Shown here one piece after another: positions 50,621-62,200 of a DNA stretch of 64,000 nucleotides. The translations under genes and the position numbers were made by a program. Origin of the DNA: Jacaranda mimosifolia (lineage: Eukaryota; Streptophyta; Magnoliopsida; Lamiales; Bignoniaceae). Position 1 is the first letter of the stretch; each line of letters starts with the position of its first letter. The stretch spans positions 34,514,501 to 34,578,500 of the forward strand of contig CM032117.1 of NCBI GenBank assembly GCA_018894105.1, written 5' to 3'. The notes under the pieces were generated by a model. That model was not told where the DNA came from, searched no databases, and saw only the letters and a program-made list of their open reading frames with translations.

Positions 50621-51339
50621 TAATATAATTTCACCATATAATTTCAGTTAAAAAGAAGTATAAACCCCTAAAAGGTGAAGTGCAACTTTCATGACCTTCA
50701 AGTACAAATCAGAACTTCCCATATCACAATAGAAATCATATATATATCAAATTGGTTCAAGTGTTTAACGACTAAAAAATGAATAAAAACCCAAAACATG
50801 AAAAAATAGACAAGAAATGAGTGTAACACTGAAAAATCACGGACATTTGAAGTTTCAAATGCAGAAAACATACCTTTGTTCCTTTTTGTCACTTGTTTTT
50901 GTACTTTGCTTCTTGTTGCAGCTGTTTTTCTTTCCATTGTCGCAAAAAAATGGCAGAAATTTTGTTGCTTTTTTTCCCCCCTTCTTCTTCTTATTCTTCT
51001 TCTCGCGACAATGGCAGAGGAACGGTTTCGCGCCCTTTTCTTTTGGCGCTTAGAGAAGTCGATTTCAGGCAAAAATAAAAAAAAGAAAGCATTCTTCTTA
51101 AGAGAGAACGCATTTCCCAGATATTTTTGTTGTTTTTTCCAGCTGCAAGGGTATACAGATCTTTCTAAAAGATATGGGGAGTGATTCCTAACTTTTGTAA
51201 AAAAGTGGGGAGTTTAGTGTGTAAATATTTAAATGGGGATTGAACACTAAAATAAAAGTAGGTTTAGGAATTTTTTTCTAATTAACTCAAAAATTAATAT
51301 AATATATAAAAGCCAATAAAAAAATTATTATTGTACTAT

Positions 51340-51643
51340 ATGAAACCCAAAACTAATCGCTATTTGATACAGCGACTAGTATAAATAAAATTTAAATAAA
51401 AGAAAAAAAAGCAAGTAAAATGGCAATTATTTATAGTAGGATGGACATGTATGTAATAATATTAAATTATTTTTTTTAGAAAACACATAAATAAATAAAT
51501 AAATTGTAATGGATATAATATTTTTTAAATAAAAGAAATTAAATATAATATTACTTAATGCTATGAAACACAATAAATTGGTATAATATTAAATAAATAC
51601 CAAAAACAATTAATCGCTTTTTGAAATGGCGATTAGTATAATA

Positions 51644-51683
<40 letters not shown>

Positions 51684-53340
51684 TTAATAAAATTTAAATA
51701 AAGGAAAAAAGCAAGTAAAATGGCAATTATTTGTAGTAGGAAACACATGTATGTAATAATATTAAATGTTTTTTATTAGGAAATAGATAAATAAATAAAT
51801 TGTAATGAATATAGTATTTTTTTTAAATAAAAGAAATAAAATATTGCTATGAAAGACAATAAAAAAATTATTGTAATTGGTATAATGTTAAATAAATAGC
51901 GAAAACCAAACTAATCGCTATTTGATATGACAATTAGTATATATAATCATACGTTATTATAATAAGATTTAAATAAAGGACAAAAGGAAAAAAGCAAGGC
52001 TAGTGCAATAGCGAATAAATAGCAAGAATACGCTGATGAAAATAATCGCTATTAGCCACGGCGATTAGTTAATTGGTGTATTATAATGTTTCATGTATAT
52101 TATAATTTGATTTAAAAAGAAATTGTTGGTAGCATTTTAATACATACATGCATTTTTTGGCGTGGCTATTTAATATGTCACTACATGTAATATGTTACTA
52201 CATACAATTTATATGGCATGATAGCTTTGTAATATTCTTTTTGTGACATTTTAACATATAATATTTAATTCATTTCTTCTTGTATTTTTTTAATTGAAAA
52301 AAATAATAAGTAGTAGAGATTATTTTTTTAAATATTACAATTTACAATAATCGCTACTGATAGTAGCGATTCTTTTTTTCTTATAAATATTACAGTTTAA
52401 ATAAATCAATTACTTTTTTAATATTACAATTTATTATTTTTTTAGCTTATGAATATTACAATTTATTGTAGCATTTTTTTAATATTACAATTTACATGCT
52501 AATCATAGTAGCAATCTTCCCCCCCCCCCCCCCCTAATAGCAAATAGCAGCAATTAATAAATAGTAGAGGTTAATTTTTTTTAATATTACAAATTACAAT
52601 AATCGCTAATAATAGTATCACTTTTTTTTTTTAAATATTACAATTTAAAATGACGCTAATACTTACGCTAATCATATTAGCGATCTATTTTTTCAATATT
52701 ACATTTTACATAGCAGCCATTTTTTTTAATATTACCCAATAATCTAATTATAGTAACGAATTTTTTTAGAGATGATTTTTTTTAATATTACAATTTACAA
52801 TAATCGCTAATAATAGTAGTGATCCTTTTTTTTTTCAAACAAATATTACCATTTATTTTTTTAAGCTTATGAATATTACAATTTATTGTAGCATTTTTTT
52901 AATATTACAATTTAAAACAATAGCTAATAATAATAGCGATTACTTTTTTTAATATTACAATTTATTGTAGTATTTTTTTTAATATTACAATTTAAATAAT
53001 AATCGTTGATCATAGTAGCGATTCCTTTTTTTTTTATATATATTATAATAACCAATGAATTTTTTTTATATTAAAATTTATGCAATAATCACTAATAATA
53101 TTAGCGATTTTTTACTATTATTTTTTTAAATATTACAATTTACAATAATAGTAGTGATTATTTTTTTTAAGTATTAGAATTTACAAATTTTTTTTAAGTC
53201 GCTAATAATATTAGCAATATTTTTTCGATTGTAGTATTTTTTTTTACACAATAATCGCTAATAATAGTAGCAATTCTTTTTATAATATTTTTTTAATATT
53301 GAAATTATTAATTGTTAATAACAGTAGCGACATATTCACA
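51340..53340. repeat. tandem palindromic AATCGCT...AGCGATT units at the right side of the MULE
   Basis: The first part (51340-52075) has units of about 260-300 bp, each carrying one imperfect palindrome such as AATCGCTATTTGATACAGCG (51354, 51612, 51913, 52044). From about 52330 to 53330 the spacing drops to about 60-110 bp, with many AATCGCTAATAATAGTAGCG-like palindromes separated by TTTTTTTAATATTACAATTT. A (TTA)n run (51645-51680) and a run of 16 C (52519-52534) interrupt it. Diverged single units lie at the left end (about 37975-38040). Confidence 0.85.
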
Positions 53341-53513
53341 GAAATATTCATTAGGAAGGGTAAAACAATCAAATGCGCTCTACCTTTCTTGTCAACATCT
53401 CACACCGAAAATTGAATTGCGGCTTATGATTGGTTCCTACCATCAGGTATATATGAGGGTATCTGACGGTAGAAACCCCCTAGTAAGTGAACTTTCAGTT
53501 AAAGTTTCTAGTA

Positions 53514-53858
53514 TAGGGCACAGTTGTTTGGTTTTATTTCCACACTCTATTTTTCCATTTTCTATTATTTCAAAAATAAAACACATCACTCTTTACATAT
53601 TTTCATCTAACATCATTTTTATTTTCATTTGCATTTTCAAAACAATCTCTCCAATAACCTATATATCTTCTCTCTCTATTCCAATATTTCTATCTCTCTC
53701 CACCTACAATATATTAAAACCAACATAATCATTACTTTTCCAACAATCTATACAAATACAAATTCATTTTCAACTCATTTTCACTAACTAACTTTTCAAA
53801 TTTTAAAAATAATAAAAATGAAAAATGAAAGTGGAAATAAAACCAAACAGGCCTGGGA
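53514..53858. mobile_element. Tourist-like MITE
   Basis: The inverted ends share TGTTTGGTTTTATTTCCAC on the left with GTGGAAATAAAACCAAACA on the right (53524-53542 and 53831-53849). The outer bases differ (GGGCACAGT against CCCAGGCC), and I could not define a three-base duplication. The GGGCCTGTTTGG-like end is typical of PIF/Harbinger (Tourist) MITEs. The AT-rich core has no coding potential. Confidence 0.6.
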
Positions 53859-54191
53859 TCATGATCCTAACTGCAAAGCTATGGGACTTGGACCACAATC
53901 TCAATATTGAATTTGTGTAATTATGATACTTCAATCTCTATTCATACTTTAGTTAACATTCAAATATATTTTATCATTTCTCTCAAATAAAATTTTCTAA
54001 AATACTTTAATTAATATTTAAATATATTTACCATCCCTCTCAATTAAAATCATTCACAAGAAAGATAATAATATCAATATTGAATGTTCGAATTTAACTA
54101 AGTTAAAATAACACTAAATTAATTTGTGTGAGCTTTAAAATTAAGAAGAATTGTAGGTTGTTAACATTTAGATTTATCCACTACTCTCATC

Positions 54192-55452
54192 TAGGAGTGG
54201 CTCTACTTAGCCAAGAAAGGCAATCGGCTTATGCCTTCGAATTTTGGAGGCCCCATGCATATATCATCGCTTTTATATTTTAGGCCTAGAAAAATATAAG
54301 TCTATTTTGTCTTCTTTTTTTTTAGCATTTTAAACCTAAAAAAATATAAACTCATTAATTTACAAAGCTCATGCATTTTTTTTTTAAATAAATTTTAGGC
54401 CTAAGAAAAGTATAAGATCTTCAATTTAGAGGTTTGTTTTTAAAGTTACAATAACTAATTAATTGATTATAATTAAAAATATAACTTTAAATTTTATTAT
54501 CTTAATGATTCTCTTGAATCTCCTCTATCTTTATAAATTTCTAGTGTTTTCTTTATCAAAATCTTAACTACTTTTTTCTTTTCAATACGAATTATTAAGA
54601 TATTCTCTTTTCAATATTATTCATTGAATAACATTTCAATATTAATCACTAAATAACAATGACATCAATTATACTTCACTATAAATGAAGGTCATTTCTT
54701 TATTTTAAAAAAAATTGAAAACAAAAATCTTTTCGAATTGATTATTTCATATGCATAATAGATAAAATAATTTTTTCACTTCAATGTAGATTAAAACATC
54801 TCAAAATGTATGAAGATATTTTTTATTTTCTATTTAGTGTTAAAGATTGTGATCGTTAGAAGATCGAAATTCTAAAAAATATTGTCTTAATGTTGAATGT
54901 TTTTTAAGACATAATAGTAATTTTGATATTGATAAGTTATTTTTATTTATTTATTTTATGAAATTGAAAGTGTTAAGGGAAATTGTATAAGTGGAAGATA
55001 ATATATCAATTGAGATACTTTATAAAATAAAAATATATATTTTTAAATGCATATATAGTCTATAAAATGCTTTTAATTATTCATCTAACTATTGTATCAG
55101 TTGAAATAAGTTTTTCAAAATTGAAACTAATAAAATCTTACTTAAGGTTAATAATATCTCAGAGAAAGATTGAATGAATCAGTTATGCAATCAAACTAAG
55201 TGGAAAAATTAGAAGAAATTGATGATATAAATATAATTAATAGTTTTGCATATCAAAAGTTAGAAAAACAAAATTTAGATAGTAATATTTTTATGAGAAT
55301 TTTTATTTTGGCCAATAAAGTACGAAATGCTATTTTGAAAGACGTTTGTACTAAAAATTTAATTTTTTATAATATTTAAATTTTTATTCAATATATTAAG
55401 GCATCATTTTCATGTTTCACCTTAAGCCTCTAATTTTGTTGAGACGGCCCTG
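54192..55452 (+). mobile_element. hAT element, internally deleted, with transposase C-terminal relic
   Basis: An exact 8 bp target duplication CTCTCATC flanks it (54184-54191 and 55453-55460). The ends TAGGAGTGGCTCTAC and, in reverse complement, CAGGGCCGTCTCAAC are inverted partners. At about 55085-55185 on plus a hAT C-terminal dimerisation region is readable (ISFSKLKLIKSYLRL, then ISQRKIE) before a TGA. The preceding transposase core is largely unreadable. Length is 1261 bp. Confidence 0.88.
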
Positions 55453-55460
55453 CTCTCATC

Positions 55461-56394
55461 CACAACTAATCATTTATTTCTGATTAAGTTAAACTGGCAA
55501 AATCTTGTGTGAGCTTCAAGGTTAGGAAATATGATAGGTTGTTAATATCCAGATCTAGTGCATATCCTCCCATTTGCAATCTTGCAAGGTGACATGAATA
55601 TAGCATGTACGTTATGCAAATATTGGATGTTCGTTCCTAATTGCTAGCACAAGTTTAGGATAAGTTATTATTTATTTAGATCTATTCACTATCCATGTAA
55701 TTTGCAATTATAGAGAAGATGGTGATGCAATATTGATGAATATTCATTCCTAATTACATTGAACTAGCACGAAGTCAACTTAAGTAAATTTTAAGACAAA
55801 AAAGCAAAGCAATATTGATTATTATACTCCTATTAAACTAAATAAGGTCTTCTCAATTATTTCAAAATTAAATACAAATCACGTTTTCACAAATATTTTA
55901 ATAAAAAAATATAATCTAGACATGAACATGCTCTTAGTGAGCCCAAATGGATATCAATATATCCAAACACACGAATCATATCATACTACTAACATTTCCA
56001 CCTAGCTAGCTAGACAATTATTTACACAAGTAAATTAAAGTCTTCATACTCAAACCTTCACCATATAAAATAAAACCTTGATGATATCCATTGCTCCACA
56101 TCAACATCTCATTGGGATTAACAACATATGACATGTGGCCCAATAAAGAAACACATACCAAAGCCTCTAAGCCAATAATGATCAAGACTTGGATTTGCTA
56201 ATTAATATCCCTCCTTCTCCTTCCCATCACATGCATACAAATTGCATCACTAATAGCCCGTAATATTGTTCATCCTCTAAGCTAGCAAGCTCACATTCAT
56301 AATCCTCATCATATAATTTGTTAAATTCTTTGGGGGAAAAAAGAAAAAAAAAAGAAAAAAGATATTAAAAAACGGTTGCCAATGCATTGATGAG
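55461..56394. other. intergenic stretch, no gene
   Basis: AT-rich sequence without recognised coding similarity or repeat ends. Confidence 0.4.
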
Positions 56395-56508
56395 CTATGG
56401 CGTGGCCGCCACCGCCATGTGCCCCTCCATCCTCTCCTCTTCCAAGTTGAAATAACCGGCAGCCATTGCCATAGCCACCAATGCCACCGGCACTTCTAGG
56501 TTTACCAT
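56395..56508 (-). CDS. possible small ORF of 37 aa, unrecognised
   Basis: An ATG at 56508 opens a 37-codon frame ending TAG at 56397-56395. It begins MVNLEVPVALVAMAMAAG, a mildly hydrophobic start, followed by an acidic middle (NLEEERMEG). The segment is much more GC-rich than its surroundings, and all of the GC-rich island lies in this frame. In the next frame it reads as Gly-rich. I do not recognise the product. It could be a small peptide gene, a terminal exon, or a gene fragment. Confidence 0.25.
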   Translation of the reverse strand: MVNLEVPVALVAMAMAAGYFNLEEERMEGHMAVAATP

Positions 56509-56688
56509 GAAAAAAATTATATAAATATTTAATTTACCAAATTGAAATGAATTTTTGAGAGTATTCCTAAATTGAGTGGTTTGATTCGTTTCTCAACTCA
56601 AATCAGAGTGCAAGATTATATAAGTATTTTTTCTTTTTTTTTTAATTTCATTTTCAAAAATGAACATTGTAATGACCTGACCAGTTAA

Positions 56689-57885
56689 TGGATGCTACTG
56701 TAGCCCGGAATCCTAGTCCCGGCCAGAGGCATTGGGTTTGGGTAATTGGGTTAAAACCAACGATTCTAGGACGCCAAAGCCACTTATTTGGGCAACCCCG
56801 TTCCACCATTTTGGTGATTGAGTTCTTGGCCATTGCCTTTGTGTGGAGAAAGACCCGAAAAAGAAGAAGTACTTCGGTGGAGATTTTGACCGATTAGGCT
56901 ACGCCAAGGACCCACAAAAGTTGCATGAGCTCATAGTCAAGGAAATAAAAAATGGTAATATACTCTTCATTTCTTGACGAAAGATAGATTTACTTTTGTT
57001 CCATTGATTGTGAATCTATGATGCATAGATATTTTAGGAAATTACTTTATATAGTGGTGGGCACATATCGAATATGAATATAATTCTAACACAGTTTCAA
57101 TATGCGTTCGGAACAATAATATTATAGTTAAAAATTTTTAGAAAGAAGGACAATAATCAATATAGTGTTGGATATGACCAAAGGGTGCGTCTGATTCATA
57201 TAAGATAAGACAGAGCTCTTTTTTCTCAAAATTTTCAAACTTTAGGGGTAATAAATACAACAAAATAATAAATTCTCAAATGTTAAATGAAATCAATAGG
57301 AAACCTTGCAATGATCATGGTTTTTAATGAATTTAAATTATTAGAAAATTTCATTTTATAATTTTTATGAAGTCTGTTTTTATTTTCATTTAGGAATTTG
57401 AATAATTATTTTTTTTTAATTTTTGAAATATATTTGAATTTAAGATATATATCTATTTTACTGTATAATATTGATTCCTTTTTTTTTTTTCATTTGTATC
57501 GAGTCTATTGATATATATATATATCTTCTATTACATTCTCCATAGTTATATTGATTATCATATTCTATTACATCTTAAAATTTTAAAATTTAATATACTA
57601 TCGTGTGCGCATTATTGTACATATCCATGTCCATATGTGTGTAGTTTGATAATCTAATCTACACCTCCGACACTTTACTCTCGAAATTTATTCTTTTTGT
57701 GTGAGTAATATATAATTAATTTGCTTTTCATTAATAATTTGTATTTTTAATTCGTCTTGCCATGTTAGCATTTGTGGGATTCTACGTGCAGCAATCAGCC
57801 GGCTTACCCTAACACGGGGCCATTAGAGAACTTGGCAACTCACCTAGCTGATCCATGGGCCATGGCACAAGCACAACAACACTAG
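56689..57885 (+). pseudogene. LHCA1: LHCA1 (photosystem I antenna protein) pseudogene, intron retained
   Basis: Two exons match the C-terminal half of LHCA1, a chlorophyll a/b-binding protein of the photosystem I antenna. Exon 56689-56954 carries PGILVP, PEALGLGNWVK, STILVIEFLAIAFV and EKDPKKKKYFGGDFDRLGY, then KDPQKLHELIVKEIKNG, in changing frames. The donor is GTAATA. Exon 57751-57885 reads RLAMLAFVGFYVQQSA, then after a one-base insertion YPNTGPLENLATHLADPW and a divergent tail to TAG. Lesions: TAG in place of a Val codon near 56700, a one-base insertion before PEALG, a deletion around GNPVPWGTLP, loss of EHQRSM with a frameshift, no AG before exon 2, and the frameshift in exon 2. The 5' part of the gene is absent. 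It is an old unprocessed copy. Confidence 0.87.
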
Positions 57886-58749
57886 AGATATTATTATTCC
57901 AAGATCAATTTTGCCTTAGAAATATGTATGTATACCTATTAATTATTTGTATTCATTTCCATTTTCTTTTCTTTGATGATAAACAATGAAAGTTATGTTT
58001 TGATTAGTGCTGCAAATAAATCAAAATTGACTTCGGCATTCAGAAAATTTCATATTAAACTTCATTTCGTATTAAAAATATTGGACCTCAAGTTCAAGTT
58101 AAAGCTCATTGAATTACTAATTTTTTACTTGAGTTCATTCAATAATATCGAACTTGAACTTGACTTGTTTGTGCTCATTAAATTTATAGTTGAGCATATT
58201 TTAGCTCGAGCTAACCAACACCAAAGAAATTATTGTGATATATAAGATAATCTAACTAATTGATATGGAAAAATAAGATTTTAAAGGTAAAAAAGTAAAA
58301 AGCAAATAAGAAGCTTGATTAAATAAATAAATAAAATACCAATGGGCTTAACAAATTAAGTCCCCCAAGATGGGAACTCAAATCTAGAAAGGTTGAGACC
58401 TCTCAATCAATATAGATATCAATTCCCAAAACTAAAAGGCATTTAGGCAATCATTTGCAAACTCGAACTCTAACTTTATGCAAGCATATTCCAGGAGTAG
58501 AAGCCCAACACACCTTACTGATTTTTGGAAAGGACTCCAACTCTAGTTTCGTGCAACATCATCTTCGTACCGTATGTGGTAACTCTCTTTTGAATTAAGG
58601 AATGTCAGAGGACGCATGTGAAGTCCAGAGCTTGAGATTCCAATGCCCAAGTGTCACCATGAGGTGAGAACACAAAGAACAACCGATTGGACACGTAGTC
58701 CTATTTAACATGGAGCCAACATCCAATGCACACCCACCACAAGAGGTAA
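57886..58749. repeat. transposon-like scraps, no gene
   Basis: About 58003-58215 resembles a common non-autonomous plant element (starts TAGTGCTGCAAATAAATC and has repeated GAGCT/AGCTCGAGC and CTTGAACTTGA motifs), but the other end is not found. Beyond that no feature is recognised. Confidence 0.35.
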
Positions 58750-59249
58750 TGCCCAATAGCAAGCTCCACCCCAAGGTTGTGCGTGGTAAACATAAAAGAC
58801 CAATATAAGACCCCCAAGGAGACGTGGCAAACTACAACAACATCACTATAAGACCTTTAAGAGGCTCTAGGCAAACACAAAAGACTACTATAAGACGCCC
58901 AAAAGAGCGCATGACAGACACGAAAATAGCAATAAGACTCTCAAGGTAATGCATGGCAAACAAAGACCACTATAAGACCTCAATGGGGCACATGGTAAAC
59001 AAAGATTACTATAAAATCCTCGAGGGGGAGCCCAACAACAAAAACTTCTATAAAACCCCCGAGGAGGCGCATAACAACAAAGACTGCCATAAGACTAACC
59101 CCCAAGGGGATGCATTAACAATGACTATAGCAACATCCCCAGGGGCCACACAACAACAATGATTACAATAACGCCCTAAGAAGGCTCATATTAACAACAC
59201 TATGCTAAGACCTCCAAGGTACATTAACAATAAACTATAAGACCCCCAA
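58750..59249. repeat. ~40 bp minisatellite, left half
   Basis: TATAAGAC-type anchors recur at 58804, 58847, 58889, 58931, 58971, 59011, 59051 and 59090, about 40-43 bp apart, with CCCCCAAGGGGGCGCAT-like phrases between them. The array is split by the LTR-like element that starts at 59250; similar units resume at 62813. Confidence 0.75.
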
Positions 59250-62200
59250 TGAAACACCCCGTCTGGGAGGCGCCTACTCCTATCCGAGATGCTATCCCGA
59301 TCGAGTTTTTAAATACGTTTTTACCAAGTACAAATAAGATGCCTCCAAAGTTCTCAATTTAAACAGTTCCATAATAACCCAAGTGATAAGCAAGATCATA
59401 ATCAATGAATAACATCTATGTCAACTAGTCATGCTACAAATTGCAAGCTAAACATGAGTTTCCATAATGTTACAATCACCCAAAGACTCGCGTCAATAGC
59501 ATAAGCTCTAGCCTATTACACTTCATCAAAAGATGGAGATGATAGCCCACTGACAAACAAACTATTACATTACAAGTATACATACATATCATATTCTTAC
59601 CATATATAGATACATTGATAACATTGTAGATACTATACACCATGTGGCCTAAGCTCATGATACATTCTAATCCTCAATTTGGGGTAGAGAATAGAAAGAA
59701 ACAATATAAGGAGGGTGAGTCTAAATGACTTAGCAAGGTAATGATCAAGATGCATAGACAATAATAACAATAAATATGCAGTATAAAGCAACATTGGTTC
59801 AATGTACAATAACTATAAGTAAATGCCAAGGGAACATGTCGTTAAGTAACAACCAGATTTCACGAGATCAAGAAATAGATTTGAAGAATGTTATGTTTTT
59901 CACATCATGAGCTGACTCCATGCCGTCCCATACCAGCAAAGAGACATCTCAAGTTTTTATTATATTTCATGGAAAATTTTCATATTTCAAAACTCAAGAG
60001 CTAGATTGATTTTAAAGAACCGAGTGTACATGAATGTTTTAAGTTGTAAAAAAGCTAAGATTCAAAATCCAGGGTTTCATTTAGTTTTATAAAATAGATT
60101 GTGCAAGGAACATTTCATAAAATCAGTTATATAAGTATATTTCACGAATTCGACTATGGGATGGTCTCCTTCTTATGACTCCCAACATTCTGTATAATAG
60201 TACCTTATATCGCCACGATGAGCAGTTAACAACCTGTGCAGTACGAATCAGTAGGACCGATCCTCGCCGATCAAGCTTCAAGCGACAACCAGCCTCCGAC
60301 TACCGCATAGTCAAGATTGCAAATCGAGTCCTAGCAAGTAAACCAGCCACCAACAGTTTAATACTGTCCCGGTAGTCTTGCCAACCAGTCCTATGGACCC
60401 AAAATGTCCTCCAAGGGTATTATAAATCACATATATAAGCAAGAGAGTCCCAACAACCAACACCCCCCCAATTGTCATATGAAACAAGATAATTTTAAAC
60501 TTAGACTGTAAAACCTCCTTACAGAGACTATCGATTAACAACAGCTAGTTAGTAAAACTGTCTCGTAACAAGTATATATCAACAATGACTAGCTAGCAAG
60601 ACTGCTTCACACTAAGTATAGATAAAAAACAGCCAATCAGTAAGACTGCCTCACATATAGTATCATAAATATGGCGATTGGGTTGAGAACGAATTAGTCA
60701 AATCATAGTTTCAAACCTTTGAAAGTTCTGTAGTTCAATCAATAGATTAAAAAATCTAGTTCAAGTGAGCTCATCAGAAAACTCCAAATTTAAGTGATAC
60801 TTTTCAAGATTATTTCAAAGAAGAACATATTATTCAAAAAATATCATTTTCAAATCATTGTTCAAGGGCCGCCTTTAGAGAAAAGAGTCATGCGGAATAT
60901 TTCACTAATACCTCAAATTTAGTGCAGGAATTCAGAGATAAGTATGGTGAAAATAAAATAGTACGGATGAATTGGTTTCTCAAGAATAGCATAATGTGAG
61001 GTGTCCAACCAATTTTTCAAGTTCAAATGAGAGAGTTGTAGAATTAATATATCAAAATTTAATGGTACATAACGATATACCAAATTTGACCATGTAGCAA
61101 ATAACATAATGCAATATCATATTACTAGGCAGGCTTAGATTTTGAATAATAATGGCTCAACAACTATAGGAAGGAAGAATAGTTTAGATAGACTATCAAA
61201 ATTCAACACAAGAGTTGAAGAGTAGCATAGAATGAACAAACAATGATTATTGAATCTCATACAAATAGGATCAAGTAACAAGAATATATTAACAAATATA
61301 TATGTTCTTTCCCCAACAAGAAATTGAGAATAAACCTCATCTAGAAAGTACAGAAGGGTTTCCTTTAGCCGTTTGGATCACTTGAGTTCGTATTTTCTAG
61401 TCAATCTAGGAGCTAACACAAGACAACCGGGGTTATCATTCCATTAATTCCCCAACTCTTAAATATAATATATTGTTATAGATCTGGTTTCTAATTGTTT
61501 GATTCTCTCCGACTTATCAGCTCTAGTCTTCTACTAATTTTCTCTGGTATGTTTTTATCTTTTAAGTTTCTAACTATAGGTTTGATATTTTGCTCATGAT
61601 ATACCATGTTATCCAAGTTCAAGGTCATGAATTAAATCTATATTTTTCGATCATTAGGTTCAAATCTTATAAACGAACTTTCCATTTTAAAATTATAAAA
61701 CTATTACATATATTAAGCTAATATGTAACTTAACAATTTTTAATTTGTATTAAAATTAGATTTTGATTCAAAGTCTTAATTAAGTTTGGGAAGGCATTCG
61801 AATTGAAATTCAATTATAGAATCTTACCAAAAATGGAAGAATTGGAGTTTGATCTCAAGCCAAAATCTGTCCATACAAGCTTAGAATTAGTCCCTCAACC
61901 GTCTGTTCCATCACCATTGGACAGCCGCTGTGCGCTATCGTGCCACCACCACCAGTTGGTGCGTCTTGTCGCCAGGAGCAAAACCCTTACCTTAATTGCA
62001 TCAAATCCCATAGTTAATACGATCAATTGGCCATCCAAATAGCTGCACTGTGGCCCTAGCGCCGCTACATCGTCACTACCGCAATTCTTCCACTTCCATT
62101 GGTCCAACCCCAAAATTGAAGTTACCCCCGTGCTGCCCATGAAATTCCGACCAAAAGCCCTATGAGCCTGGCCTTATTTTGCTGTCAGAAATGGTAGAAC

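Larger units (their letters stand above)
45030..50937 (-). pseudogene. captured ULP1-like (C48) protease gene of the MULE, decayed
   Basis: Exons: 50937-50874 (MERKTAATRSKVQKQ), 48768-48110, 48027-47884, 47809-47170, 46087-45931, 45858-45684, 45609-45343 and 45271-45030. The long exon 2 encodes the plant-TE DUF1985-like domain (FHFAKGVEVHFSAAEFSMVL; TSNYWTPRFLLPYLDN). The peptidase C48 core is in the last exons: His in RRQHWFLVVLD, then YMNSI, where the catalytic Asp would normally lie but Asn is seen, and the nucleophile in GTMDCGVYVCLW. ULP1 proteases remove SUMO; this copy is dead or nearly so. Lesions: TAG at 48718-48716, a one-base shift near 47425, TGA at 47313-47311, and exon phases that do not agree at 5/6 and 7/8. 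Two of its introns (50873-48769 and 47169-46088) consist mainly of tandem arrays. Confidence 0.85.
37927..53370. mobile_element. large KAONASHI-type Mutator-like element (MULE) carrying transposase and ULP1-like genes
   Basis: A mudrA-like transposase gene (plus) and a ULP1-like protease gene (minus) are arranged convergently, as in KAONASHI MULEs, which carry captured ULP-like genes. Inverted similarity between about 37985-38200 and 51190-51440 (left TTTTTGTGATTAGTCCCCATTT against right, reverse-complemented, TTTTAGTGTTCAATCCCCATTT, both quoted in part) supports terminal repeats. The outermost candidate ends are GATTGT at 37927 and its complement ending 53370, flanked by AAATGCG at 37917-37923 and 53371-53377. 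That is only a seven-base match, three bases off on the left, so the exact limits are tentative. The span would be 15.4 kb. Confidence 0.6.

Noticed and set aside
56400..56490. Glycine-rich protein (GGIGGYGNG-like) reading on minus
   Set aside because: The Gly-rich reading lacks a start and is frame-shifted relative to the only ATG-led frame there; the segment is too short to call.
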